A DNA stretch of 44,663 bases from Mycobacterium sp. Its GTDB lineage: Bacteria; Actinomycetota; Actinomycetes; Mycobacteriales; Mycobacteriaceae. A model generated the notes under the pieces. It did no database searches, was not told the DNA's origin, and saw nothing but the letters and a program-made list of their open reading frames with translations. Numbering within the stretch: the stretch's first letter is position 1; each line of letters opens with the position of its first letter. Position numbers and translations under genes: made by a program. The stretch spans positions 1 through 44,663 of the forward strand of contig JAOPVI010000070.1 in the NCBI GenBank assembly GCA_025966225.1, in the 5' to 3' direction. Positions 1 through 8,119 of this stretch are shown here, piece by piece.

Positions 1-330
1 GAACGTGATGAAGGCGACGGGTCCGGAGTCATGAGCACTTTCGATTGAGGACGCGCCGTTAGTGCCATTCGTCCCACCGCCGCCCGAACCACGCGAGAAG
101 AACAACGTCACCCCAACAGAGATGGCAATCACGAGAAGCACCGCGACGGCGATCAGTAGCCACTTCAGGCTATTGCCTTGCTTCGGCGGCGGGGGTGGCT
201 GCTGAGGACCCCATCCCGGCTGCGGGTAGTAGCCGGGAGGCTGCGGAGGACCAGGTGGGTAACCGGGCGGGGGTCCCGACGGCGGCGGGTTGCCAGGGCC
301 CCATTGACCCCGCTGCGGCGGCAAACTCAT
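1..330 (-). CDS. Small proline-rich single-pass membrane protein (partial, runs off left end)
   Basis: Reading leftward from ATG at 330 there is an open frame to the window edge (110 codons, no stop). The first ~50 residues are rich in Pro, Gly and Gln (for example GPPPGYPPGPPQPPGYYPQ). Then come a Lys-Trp boundary and a strong hydrophobic helix (about residues 54-75, LLIAVAVLLVIAISVGVTLF), and a Gly/Asn/Ser linker leading to SGPVAFITF. This suggests a cytosolic proline-rich tail, one helix and an outside C-terminal domain lying beyond the window. An AGGTGAGG-like ribosome site precedes the ATG. It lies downstream of espL and the 94-aa protein, to which it is similar around the helix. I do not recognise a named family. 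The reading frame is convincing; function is unknown. Confidence 0.75.
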   Translation of the reverse strand, partial: MSLPPQRGQWGPGNPPPSGPPPGYPPGPPQPPGYYPQPGWGPQQPPPPPKQGNSLKWLLIAVAVLLVIAISVGVTLFFSRGSGGGGTNGTNGASSIESAHDSGPVAFITF

Positions 331-441
331 GCGCCCACCCTCACCTGATGGCGACCCAATTTCATACTCCCCAAGCCCACGCCATGCTCGCGCTCGAACG
401 TACTGGACGACATTGGGTACCAGCCTAAAGGACGGATAGCT

Positions 442-471
442 GCGCAGTCCGCGGCAATCGGGGGACTGCGC
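442..471 (-). terminator. Hairpin between the two small membrane-protein genes
   Basis: A perfect 9-bp inverted repeat (GCGCAGTCC at 442-450, GGACTGCGC at 463-471) with a 12-nt loop lies 41 nt past the stop of the 94-aa gene. There is no U-run after the stem, as is common for mycobacterial terminators, so it could also be an mRNA-stabilising or regulatory stem. Confidence 0.5.
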
Positions 472-511
472 TCCAAAAGGGATCAGAGAATGGCGCCGAC
501 GTAGCCATGGA

Positions 512-796
512 CTACGTGTCGGCGATATGCACGAACCCGGTCGAAGCGGTAGGCGCAATGACACCGAGCGCTCCGGCGTCACCCGAGCCGCCGCTCACGA
601 CCACCGCGACGACGATGCCGACGATCACCAACACCACGGCGACCGCCAGCAGCGCCCACTTCAACCCGCTGCTCAGCCCGCTGGCCTTAGGCTTCGGCTC
701 CTGCCCCGGCGCAAAGTAGAACCCGGGCGGCAGCTGCTCCGGGTCGACGGGCTGGATGTCCTGATCCCACGGATCCTGTGGTGCCGACGTCGTCAT
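512..796 (-). CDS. Small single-pass membrane protein downstream of espL, 94 aa
   Basis: ATG at 796 is preceded by a GAGGTGG ribosome site. The N-terminal half is polar and acidic (DPWDQDIQPVDPEQLPPGFYF). Next come a Gly-Leu-Lys-Trp boundary, a strong hydrophobic helix (about residues 47-66) and a Ser/Gly-rich tail that stops at residue 94. The Lys-Trp-helix-Gly/Ser layout matches the next gene (starting at 330), so the two look like paralogs. This copy ends about where the neighbour's outer domain would begin, so it may be shortened. It follows espL by 117 bp on the same strand. No known function; membrane anchoring is inferred from the helix alone. Confidence 0.65.
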   Translation of the reverse strand: MTTSAPQDPWDQDIQPVDPEQLPPGFYFAPGQEPKPKASGLSSGLKWALLAVAVVLVIVGIVVAVVVSGGSGDAGALGVIAPTASTGFVHIADT

Positions 797-913
797 GCGA
801 CCACCTCAATTCGTTGCGCGCGCATACCCAACTCCCGTAGACATCCAGTACTCGATCGAGCCTAAGTGGTTTGCGGGCACCCCAAACGCAGCAATTCCAG
901 GGCTCGAAAGAAC

Positions 914-1258
914 CTAAGCCCATGAGCTATCAGGCATGTCGTTGTTGATCTGGGTGATCATCTCGTCGATGCGTTCGCGATCGGCCGTGATCGAGACCGA
1001 CGCCTCGGCCGACGCCTTCTGCAGCGCCTCATTGACCCGGCTCTGGACGACCTCGGCGCCGAGCCTCAGCAGACCGGCCTCGATGTAGACGTCGGTCAAC
1101 CAGTGATGTCCGTTCAGCGTGACCTCGACGGTGTCGGACTCGTCGGCCCCGGTGAAGGTCTCGGTGTTCATCTTGGTGAGCTGGTCATCCATCAGCGATT
1201 GCAATCGCTGGGCCTGTTTCAACACCGCGGCCACCTCGGGGTGCATGTCTTCGCTCAC
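914..1258 (-). CDS. espL: ESX-1 secretion-associated protein EspL (YbaB/EbfC-like)
   Basis: The 114-aa product matches M. tuberculosis EspL (Rv3880c, about 115 aa) as I recall it. The shared pattern includes ETVEVTxNGHxWLT, here DTVEVTLNGHHWLT, followed by LGAEVVQSRVNEAL. The fold is related to the small YbaB/EbfC DNA-binding proteins. EspL is a cytosolic accessory factor reported to be needed for stability or secretion of ESX-1 substrates. Its GTG start overlaps the espB stop by four bases (GTGA), so it is probably translationally coupled to espB. That placement directly after espB is the same as in M. tuberculosis. Length and order are normal. Confidence 0.9.
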   Translation of the reverse strand: MSEDMHPEVAAVLKQAQRLQSLMDDQLTKMNTETFTGADESDTVEVTLNGHHWLTDVYIEAGLLRLGAEVVQSRVNEALQKASAEASVSITADRERIDEMITQINNDMPDSSWA

Positions 1259-2802
1259 TTGGCGTCCTTGCTGTCAGCAGGCGTACGGCGCTTGGCCTGC
1301 TGACCGATGTAGGCCTCGGTCCACTCCCGATCTTCGGTGTAGATCACCTCGTCGGGTGTCAAGCCGGGGGTGCGGCGCTTCTCCTTGCCGCCACCACCTT
1401 GACCGTGCCCGCCCATGGGCATGCCGCCACCACCCATGCCGCCGGCCATTCCACCCCCTGCGGATGCCGCGGCGGGGTGGCCCGCCATGCCTCCAGCTGC
1501 CGGCGAGGTCCCGAGGGCCGGGCCGCTGGCCGCAGGCTGCAACGGCATCGCTCCAGCGCCGCCGGCACCCGACCCGCCGCCACCCGAGCCGCCGCCGCTT
1601 CCTGCGTCGGCGGATGCCGGCACCAGGTTCGGATCGGGCAACGTGGGCACGTCCTTCGAGGGATCACCGCCGGGCAGGCTCGGCATGCCGCCGCCCGATC
1701 CGCTGCCACCCGAGGGTGAGCCGCCGGGCGAACCGCCGGATGGCGAACCGCCGGATGACGGTTGCCCCCCGGACTTGGGTTGCTCTGCCGACGCAGGCGA
1801 CGTCGGCGCCGTGGGCGTGGTCGGGGTTTGGGGCGACTCCGGCGTGCCGCCGGCGGGCGGGCTACCGCCGGGCGGGTTACCGCCTGGGCCGTTCTGGCCC
1901 GGGTCCTTCATCTTGCGTATGTCGGAATCCCGCGGATCGCCGTTCCCGGTGACCGGTGGCAGGCTGGGCGACCCGGACGGTGGCTTCGGAGGATGGCAGA
2001 CCGGCATCTTCGCGCCGTTTGCGTACGCGGTCTGCACTTCATCCGACTTCGTCTGCAGCGCCTGGTAGGCCGCCATTGCCTGGGGATTGAACCCGTAGGC
2101 CTGCATCTCCTGCATCAGCTGCTTGATCTGCGCCGTCGTGGGGTGATTGCTCTTGGCGATGCTGTGCGCGTCTGCGAGCTCCTGCGCGCGGTCGGCGAGA
2201 TCGCGTGTCGTGTCGACCATTTGGAGCAACCAGGCACGGTGCTTGTCCAATGCGGCCATGGCGTTGTCGGCGGCTGGCCCGCTCCAGCTGAGTCCAGAAT
2301 CCTTGAAATTGTCGGCGTGGACGATCAGATCGTGCGCGTACAACTTCAGGTTGTCGGCGTAGTGGGTCAGCGACGCCGCCTGGTCGGGTTGCTCGAGTTG
2401 CTCGGCAACCTGTTCCACGTTCGCGTACGTCGCGACGGGATCGCTGTTGAGCCCGGCGAAGTCGCTCGGAACCGGCACCGGGTCCGACAGAATCGGCCTC
2501 GGCGTGACGGGGGCGATCTGGGGTGCGGTCTCGCCGTTGGCCAATGCGGTCGCGGTCTCTACGTCGACCTGACGGTAGGCCTCCGCGGCAGCGGTGAACG
2601 ATTCGGAGAGTCGCTTGGCTTCGCGCTCGCCCGCTTCCAGATAACCCTTGAGCTTGTTTGCGCCCGACGTGAGTTGTTCAAAGCCGTCGGTAGCGATCTG
2701 CGTACCGTCGGCCGCAACGGGGGGTTCGGGCATCGCGGGCATCGGCTCGGCGATTGCCCGCGCCTTCCAGTCCAGCGTGTAGGGCTCGACTCTGACCGTC
2801 AT
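1255..2802 (-). CDS. espB: ESX-1 secreted substrate EspB
   Basis: The 515-aa product has the EspB layout: a helical PE/PPE-like N-terminal domain (about 1-285), a long Gly/Pro/Ser-rich region (about 287-470) and a conserved C-terminal tail containing YTEDREWTEAYIGQQ. M. tuberculosis EspB ends very similarly (YTEDRAWTEAVIG). The type VII bipartite signal is visible: Tyr76-x-x-x-Asp80 (YRQVD) and Trp173-Ser-Gly175 (WxG). EspB is exported through ESX-1, clipped near its C-terminus by MycP1, and forms ring-like oligomers outside the membrane. A strong GGAGGAGG ribosome site precedes the ATG, 25 bp after eccE1. At 515 aa it is longer than the 460-aa M. tuberculosis protein, mostly because of the low-complexity part. 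Confidence 0.95.
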   Translation of the reverse strand: MTVRVEPYTLDWKARAIAEPMPAMPEPPVAADGTQIATDGFEQLTSGANKLKGYLEAGEREAKRLSESFTAAAEAYRQVDVETATALANGETAPQIAPVTPRPILSDPVPVPSDFAGLNSDPVATYANVEQVAEQLEQPDQAASLTHYADNLKLYAHDLIVHADNFKDSGLSWSGPAADNAMAALDKHRAWLLQMVDTTRDLADRAQELADAHSIAKSNHPTTAQIKQLMQEMQAYGFNPQAMAAYQALQTKSDEVQTAYANGAKMPVCHPPKPPSGSPSLPPVTGNGDPRDSDIRKMKDPGQNGPGGNPPGGSPPAGGTPESPQTPTTPTAPTSPASAEQPKSGGQPSSGGSPSGGSPGGSPSGGSGSGGGMPSLPGGDPSKDVPTLPDPNLVPASADAGSGGGSGGGGSGAGGAGAMPLQPAASGPALGTSPAAGGMAGHPAAASAGGGMAGGMGGGGMPMGGHGQGGGGKEKRRTPGLTPDEVIYTEDREWTEAYIGQQAKRRTPADSKDAK

Positions 2803-2827
2803 GTTGTTTCCTCCTCCACACGGCGAA

Positions 2828-4225
2828 TCATTGCTGCAACGCCATCTGGTAGCGGCTCTCCTCGCGCGGGTTGATCAGCCGGATGGGCAGCTGACGATGC
2901 CGCGGCGTGTCAATGAAGTTGTGCCGCAGCACTACTCGTCCGATGCCCGGATGCGGGCCAAGGTAGGTCGTCGAGTTGGGCCACGCCACCTTGGCCGCCG
3001 GGCCGACGCGCGCATTGATGAAGCCTGCGAACTCGCGGAACTGCGGGCCGAGCGTGACGACCGCCCCGCACGCCGCGGACCGCACCACGAACTGCGTGAA
3101 GAGCCTTGCGTCCCCAAGGTTGACGCTCACGTCCACGTCGTCGAACGGCATGTACACCGGGTACCGGTCCGCCGTCTCGCCCACCAGCACTCCGGCAGAA
3201 CCGATTGGAAGCTCGTAGTGCCGGTCGGTCAGTGGGCTCTGGCCGTGCAAGGCGGCGCGCTGGCCGCCGAAAAGGCATGAAAAGCCACGCGGCGTCGACG
3301 GATTCGCCAACGTCGTGAGCAACACCGTGGCCGTCGGCGCTGCGCCCGGTCGGATCCGCACCCGGGTGATGGTGTGGTCGGCGCGCGCAGACCACCAAAC
3401 ATTGGGACCACCGGCCGCGGTGTATGCGGCCGTGAAGGTGCTGCGGCCCTTGATCGAGGACCACGACTCGCGCTCGAAGCTGATCTCGGTGGCGCGGTCG
3501 AAGTCATCGAAGCTGCGGCCACACCGCGCGTCGATTCCATTGCTGGCCAATTGATCTGCGATGCGTGTGGTGGATGCCACCAGATAGCGGGCCAACCCGG
3601 CCACTCCGGCCTCGCGGCGCTGCGCAGCCTTGCGCGTCTCCTCGGGCTTGGCGCGCAGGACGATCCAGGTCCGCCGGTTGGCAGGCGCGGGATACGGCCC
3701 GACGACCTGTTCGTACAGTGCGACGAGGCTGGACGGCGCCGTCTTGCCCATCCGATACCCGGCGGATACGACGTCGGCCTCGAGGTCCGGACAGTGCGCC
3801 GTGATGAGTTGTTCGACGAGCCTGGTGTCGACGACGTCGTCGGTGTAGGCCTCACCGCTGACGATCACCGTCGGCGTGAACGGCCGCGGGACCAATTCGA
3901 TGACCGACAGCAGGTAGTCGCCCTGCCAGCGCACCGCAACGTGGTCGCCCGGCATCACCGTCGCGCCGACCGCGGGCTCCGACGGGGTGTCGGGGCTCAC
4001 GCGGTGCCTGCGTCGCCAGGCGAAGATGGCCGCGATCCAGCCGCTGAGCCTGCGGCCGCGCACGGTCAGCACGGCGCTGATCGCAATGAGCACCGCCAGC
4101 GTGATGCCGAGCCACAACAGGTGCAGTGGCATGAACACTGCGATGCACGCCGGGATCAGGGCGGCTGCCCACAGCAGGTGTCCCGTCGTGATGCGCAACC
4201 CAAACTGAGCCAGGAAGTTGTTCAT
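2828..4225 (-). CDS. eccE1: ESX-1 membrane complex component EccE1
   Basis: The 465-aa product fits EccE1 (about 462 aa in M. tuberculosis). Two adjacent hydrophobic helices near the N-terminus (about residues 16-55, including LLWAAALIPACIAVFMPLHL) are followed by a large soluble domain. EccE sits at the edge of the type VII inner-membrane complex with EccB, EccC and EccD. The assignment rests on this topology together with position: immediately after mycP1 (the ATG overlaps the mycP1 stop as ATGA) and immediately before espB, as in other ESX-1 loci. Identity is therefore supported jointly by length, membrane layout and context. Confidence 0.92.
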   Translation of the reverse strand: MNNFLAQFGLRITTGHLLWAAALIPACIAVFMPLHLLWLGITLAVLIAISAVLTVRGRRLSGWIAAIFAWRRRHRVSPDTPSEPAVGATVMPGDHVAVRWQGDYLLSVIELVPRPFTPTVIVSGEAYTDDVVDTRLVEQLITAHCPDLEADVVSAGYRMGKTAPSSLVALYEQVVGPYPAPANRRTWIVLRAKPEETRKAAQRREAGVAGLARYLVASTTRIADQLASNGIDARCGRSFDDFDRATEISFERESWSSIKGRSTFTAAYTAAGGPNVWWSARADHTITRVRIRPGAAPTATVLLTTLANPSTPRGFSCLFGGQRAALHGQSPLTDRHYELPIGSAGVLVGETADRYPVYMPFDDVDVSVNLGDARLFTQFVVRSAACGAVVTLGPQFREFAGFINARVGPAAKVAWPNSTTYLGPHPGIGRVVLRHNFIDTPRHRQLPIRLINPREESRYQMALQQ

Positions 4226-5571
4226 CGGCGCCTCAACGCACGTCGCGCCAGAGCGCCGAGTCCGAGCGCCAGCGCAAGGCCGGCTCCTGCGATGACGACG
4301 ATGGTGATCGGGCCACGGTCAGGCGGCGGAATGTAAATCGGCGGAGGCAGCTGCTTCACCTTGAAGGGCGCGGTCTTCGGCCCCTCGGGGACGTCCCACG
4401 TCAGCGCGGCGACCGGATCGACGGAGCCCGCACCGATGTAGTTGTCGACGCCACCGCCGGGATGCCTTGCCGTGGCGGTGATCCGGTTGATCACCTGGAT
4501 GGCGTTCAACTCGGGGTACTTCTGGCGCACCAGTGCGGCCACCCCCGAGACGTACGCGGCGGCGAACGACGTTCCGTTGATCGGGATCGGACCGTCCTGG
4601 CCGGGTAGGGCGTTCACCGGGTTGCCGTCATAGCCGAGCGCGGTGATGTTCTCCGCGGGGGCGGCGGCGCCGACCCACGGACCGGACATCGAGAAATTGC
4701 TTGGTTGGCCGTTCTGCGCGATGCCGCCGACGGTCAGCACCAGCGGTGAGTACCAGGCCGGCGAGACGATGGTCTGCACTTGCTTCCAGCCCCGCGGGTC
4801 GGCGGGAAAGGCCGGGTCCGGCGGGGGATTCTGGCTGCAGTCGGCTCCGGTGTTGCCCGCGGCGACGATGATGACCGCGTTCTTGACGTTGACGGCGTAC
4901 GCGATGGCGGCGCCGAGTCCGGTCTCGTCGATGCGCCTGGTGATCTTGTAACAGGCCGCCTCGCTGATGTTGATCACCTGAGCGCCCAAGTTCGCTGCGT
5001 GCACGATCGAGCGGGCAAGGCTGCGCAGCGAACCCGCGGTCTGCGTGGTGTTGGGGTCGTTCGGGTCGGTGCGTGCGCCGACGGGCTGGAAGTTGTCCGA
5101 GGTCTGACGCAGCGACACCAGCCGGGCCGCGGGGGCCACGCCGACGAAGCCGTCGGTTGGCGATGGCCGTCCTGCGATGATCGACGCGGTGAGCGTTCCG
5201 TGCGCGTCGCAGTCTGACAAACCGTTGCCGGACTTGTCGACGAAGTCGCCGCCGGGCTCGGCAGGGACGCGCGGTGAGGCGTTGACCCCGGTGTCGATGA
5301 CCGCGACCGTGATCCCGTCGCCGTTGGCGAACTTCTGCGCGTCGGCGAGCTTGAGGTACTCGTTGGCCCACGGCTTGTCGGCAAAGTTTGCATTGGGGAA
5401 AACGAGGGGCGCTCCGCACTGCCTGCGCAGCTCGGTGGGCTGATCGGGACCCGTCTCGTCAGGTGGAATGGCGCCAGCGTCGATGACCGGAGGTTCGATG
5501 GCGACGGCCGGCGGCGCACTCATCAGCGCCAGCATCAGGGCAGCGATCAGGACGCAGATGCGTCGTACCAT
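4222..5571 (-). CDS. mycP1: Mycosin-1, membrane-anchored subtilisin-like protease of ESX-1
   Basis: The 449-aa product starts with a Sec-type signal peptide (VRRICVLIAALMLALMSAPPAVA). The subtilase catalytic triad is intact: Asp93 (VIDTG), His124 (DAHGT) and Ser335 (NGTSFAAA). A proline-rich linker near 400 leads to one C-terminal helix (about 419-441) and a basic tail, so the protease domain faces the periplasm. MycP1 cleaves EspB and also stabilises the type VII membrane complex. A strong GGAGGGGG ribosome site precedes the ATG and can pair with an upstream complement (separate entry). It is first in the mycP1-eccE1-espB-espL run. Length is normal (446 aa in M. tuberculosis). Confidence 0.95.
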   Translation of the reverse strand: MVRRICVLIAALMLALMSAPPAVAIEPPVIDAGAIPPDETGPDQPTELRRQCGAPLVFPNANFADKPWANEYLKLADAQKFANGDGITVAVIDTGVNASPRVPAEPGGDFVDKSGNGLSDCDAHGTLTASIIAGRPSPTDGFVGVAPAARLVSLRQTSDNFQPVGARTDPNDPNTTQTAGSLRSLARSIVHAANLGAQVINISEAACYKITRRIDETGLGAAIAYAVNVKNAVIIVAAGNTGADCSQNPPPDPAFPADPRGWKQVQTIVSPAWYSPLVLTVGGIAQNGQPSNFSMSGPWVGAAAPAENITALGYDGNPVNALPGQDGPIPINGTSFAAAYVSGVAALVRQKYPELNAIQVINRITATARHPGGGVDNYIGAGSVDPVAALTWDVPEGPKTAPFKVKQLPPPIYIPPPDRGPITIVVIAGAGLALALGLGALARRALRRR

Positions 5572-5578
5572 TCGTCAC

Positions 5579-5605
5579 CCCCTCCGACGTTCACGCAGGC
5601 GGAGG
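5579..5605 (-). promoter_or_regulatory. Hairpin covering the mycP1 ribosome binding site
   Basis: On the minus strand CCTCCG (5605-5600) is followed 13 nt later by CGGAGG (5586-5581), which contains the mycP1 Shine-Dalgarno, itself extending to 5579. The two arms are perfect 6-bp complements, with a possible short inner CGT/ACG pairing. If folded, the ribosome site would be occluded. Regulation through this stem is inference. Confidence 0.45.
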
Positions 5606-5630
5606 CACACGGAACCGGCCACAGCAAAGG

Positions 5631-5651
5631 AAAAGCCGCCCTCTGGGCGGC
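5631..5651 (-). terminator. Intrinsic terminator of the fruR-fruK-fruA-ptsH unit
   Basis: On the minus strand a 7-bp perfect stem (GCCGCCC/GGGCGGC, arms 5645-5651 and 5635-5641) with a 3-nt loop is followed by TTTTCCTTT. It lies about 150 nt beyond the ptsH stop and about 60 nt upstream of mycP1, separating the PTS unit from ESX-1. Confidence 0.8.
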
Positions 5652-5801
5652 GCTTCGCATAACGTCAAGCCCCTCGACCTCTTGCACGGGGCAATCCTAC
5701 GGTGGCCTGAGGGGGGCTGGCTCCGCTTTCTTCTGGGGGCGGGAAGTGCGGGTGGCGACGACGCAGTTCAGGCCATCGCCAACGCCCCCGATTTGGCTAA
5801 C

Positions 5802-6059
5802 TCACGCGTCGAGATCCTGCTGGACCAGCGCCGCGACGCTACTGAGTGCGGTTTCGTCGTCGGAGGCGACGGTGACCTGAGCACCGTTGGCTGCCCCGAG
5901 GGTCATGATCATCAACGCCGAACCGGCGTCCACTGGCTCGCCGCCGTCGACCGACAGGGTTACCGGGACCCCGGCGTTGACGACGGCCTCGGCGATGATG
6001 GCGGCGGGGCGGGCGTGCAGTCCGATCGACGATCCGACGATGACGGTCTTGGTGGGCAT
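5802..6059 (-). CDS. ptsH: HPr phosphocarrier protein of the PTS
   Basis: The 85-aa product has the HPr signature SIGLHARPAA with the phosphorylated His15, and the usual helix start DAGSALM (Ser47, at the place of the regulatory Ser46 of Firmicutes). HPr accepts phosphate from enzyme I and passes it to the EIIA domain of FruA. The start MPTKTV at 6059 is chosen because AGGAG stands about 8 nt upstream. The frame stays open further upstream into fruA, but that would add a non-HPr extension. It is last in the operon, 41 nt after fruA and before a strong terminator. Length is typical. Confidence 0.95.
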   Translation of the reverse strand: MPTKTVIVGSSIGLHARPAAIIAEAVVNAGVPVTLSVDGGEPVDAGSALMIMTLGAANGAQVTVASDDETALSSVAALVQQDLDA

Positions 6060-6100
6060 TACTGGGCTCCTCTTGGTGGTTGGGTTTTGGGATTCGGGGT

Positions 6101-8098
6101 TCAGGCGGCGACGAGTTCGGGTGACGTCTCGACTTCGGCCTTGGGCCTGGCCAGCTGCTTGACGGCGACGACCGCGACCGCGGCGACGATCGTGCCTGCC
6201 ACCAGTGAGATGAGGAAGCCCAGCTTGTTGTCGATGGCGAACAGCACGAAGATTCCGCCGTGGGGCGCCCGACACCCGACGCCAAGCGCCATGCTCAGCG
6301 CACCGGTCACCGCACCACCGGCCATCATCGACGGGATCACCCGAAGCGGATCGGCGGCCGCGAACGGGATGGCGCCCTCGGAGATGAACGATGCGCCGAG
6401 AAGCCATGCCGCCCGGCCATTCTCACGCTCCGGCTCGGTGAACAGCTTCGGACGCACGGTCGACGCAAGGGCCATGGCCAGCGGCGGCACCATGCCTGCG
6501 GCCATCACGGCGGCCATGATCGTGAACGACGCCGTCGTGGCCGCCGCCAGTCCCGCGGTGGCGAACGCGTAGGCCGCCTTGTTGACCGGGCCGCCGAGGT
6601 CGAAGCACATCATCAGGCCGAGGATGATGCCGAGCACGACGGCCGACGTCCCGGACATGCCGTTGAGCCAGCTGGTCAGGCTCGTGTTGATCCACGCCAA
6701 CGGGCGGCCGAGCAGCATGAACATCAAGAGGCCCATGACCAACGATGCGAACAGCGGGATGATCACGACGGGCATCAGGCCACGGAACCACTTGGGCACG
6801 CTGATCCGGCTGATCCACAGAGCGAAGAATCCGGCCATCACACCGGCGGCGATGCCGCCGATGAAGCCGCCGCCGACGAACATCGCCACCGCGCCTGCGG
6901 TGAAACCCGGTGCGATACCTGGCCGGTCGGCGATGGCGAAGGAGATGTAGCCGGCGAGCGCGGGCACCAGGAAGCCGAACGCCAACCCACCGAGGGTGAA
7001 CAGTATGGCGCCCAGATACTGCATGAACCCGCCGCTGGGCAGGTTGGTCAACGAGTTGTTCAAGGCGATGATGTTGCCGAGCGACTGCGTTTCGCCGTCG
7101 GGCTTGCTGGCGATGTCGTAGCCGGCGAACAGGAAGCCGAGCGCGATGAGCAGGCCGCCCGCGGCGACGAACGGGATCATGTAGCTGACGCCGGTGAGCA
7201 GGATCTGCCGGGTGCGGGTGCCCCAGCCGATGCCGGACGCCGAGGGACCGGACGACGACGAGGGTGCGCCAGCGACGCCCTCGACCCGCGCGGCATTGGG
7301 ATCCGTTGCGGCAGCGAGGGCTTCGGACACCATCTTGGCAGGCTCGTTGATGGCCCGCTTGACGCCGGAGGCGATGACGGGCTTGCCCGCGAACCGCCCG
7401 CGGTCCTTCACGCCGACGTCGGTGGCGAAGATGACGGCGTCGGCGGCCGCGATGGTCTCGGGCGGCAGTGGCGTGCTGCCTGACGAACCCTGCGTCTCGA
7501 CGTGCATCGTGACGCCCGCGTCCTTGGCGGCCAGTGCCAGCGAGTCAGCGGCCATGTAGGTGTGGGCGATGCCGGTCGGGCAGGCGGTGATGGCGACCAA
7601 TGTCCTGGTCTTCACGGGCTCGGCGGGGGCGGAGGCGGCAGCGACGGGGGCGGGATTCACCACGCCCTCGACCAGTGCGACGACCTCCTCGGCCGACGAC
7701 GCGTTGCGCAACGATTCGACGAAGTCCTTGCGCACCAACGCCCTTGCCAGGCTGGACAGCAGCTTCATGTGCTCGGCGCCGCCGGAGTCGGGGGCCGCGA
7801 TGAGGAAGGCGAGGTCGGCAGGGCCGTCGGGCGCGCCGAAGTCGACCTTGGGCGACAGCCGGGCGAACCCGATCGTGGCCTCGTCGACGAACGGCGAGCG
7901 ACAGTGGGGGATCGCGATGCCGCCGGGCAGTCCGGTGGCGGACTGTCCCTCGCGTGCCATTGCGGCGGCGACGAGGCCGTCGCGATCGGTGGCACGTCCG
8001 GCGGCGGCGAGTCGGTCGGCGAGCAGGCCGATGACGGCCTCCTTGTCGCCGCCTGCGTCGACGTCGAGGGCGACGAGGTCGGTGGTGATGATGGACAT
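6101..8098 (-). CDS. fruA: Fructose-specific PTS permease, EIIABC fusion
   Basis: The 665-aa product carries three PTS domains in one chain. EIIA (about 1-150) has the phosphorylatable His65 in GGIAIPHCRSP. EIIB (about 163-270) has the active Cys173 in TACPTGIAHTYMA, typical of the fructose family. EIIC (about 290-650) is a multi-helix membrane domain (for example SYMIPFVAAGGLLIALGFLF). It imports fructose and phosphorylates it to fructose-1-phosphate, using phosphate from PEP via PtsI and HPr. The ATG at 8098 has a GGAAGAG ribosome site and follows fruK by 21 bp. The catalytic residues are intact, so it should be functional. Confidence 0.95.
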   Translation of the reverse strand: MSIITTDLVALDVDAGGDKEAVIGLLADRLAAAGRATDRDGLVAAAMAREGQSATGLPGGIAIPHCRSPFVDEATIGFARLSPKVDFGAPDGPADLAFLIAAPDSGGAEHMKLLSSLARALVRKDFVESLRNASSAEEVVALVEGVVNPAPVAAASAPAEPVKTRTLVAITACPTGIAHTYMAADSLALAAKDAGVTMHVETQGSSGSTPLPPETIAAADAVIFATDVGVKDRGRFAGKPVIASGVKRAINEPAKMVSEALAAATDPNAARVEGVAGAPSSSSGPSASGIGWGTRTRQILLTGVSYMIPFVAAGGLLIALGFLFAGYDIASKPDGETQSLGNIIALNNSLTNLPSGGFMQYLGAILFTLGGLAFGFLVPALAGYISFAIADRPGIAPGFTAGAVAMFVGGGFIGGIAAGVMAGFFALWISRISVPKWFRGLMPVVIIPLFASLVMGLLMFMLLGRPLAWINTSLTSWLNGMSGTSAVVLGIILGLMMCFDLGGPVNKAAYAFATAGLAAATTASFTIMAAVMAAGMVPPLAMALASTVRPKLFTEPERENGRAAWLLGASFISEGAIPFAAADPLRVIPSMMAGGAVTGALSMALGVGCRAPHGGIFVLFAIDNKLGFLISLVAGTIVAAVAVVAVKQLARPKAEVETSPELVAA

Positions 8099-8119
8099 GG
8101 TGCTCTTCCTCTTGACGGA

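Noticed and set aside
1390..1910. Gly/Pro-rich repetitive stretch resembling PE_PGRS or a satellite repeat
   Set aside because: It is the low-complexity C-terminal region of EspB in the correct frame and ends with the conserved EspB tail.
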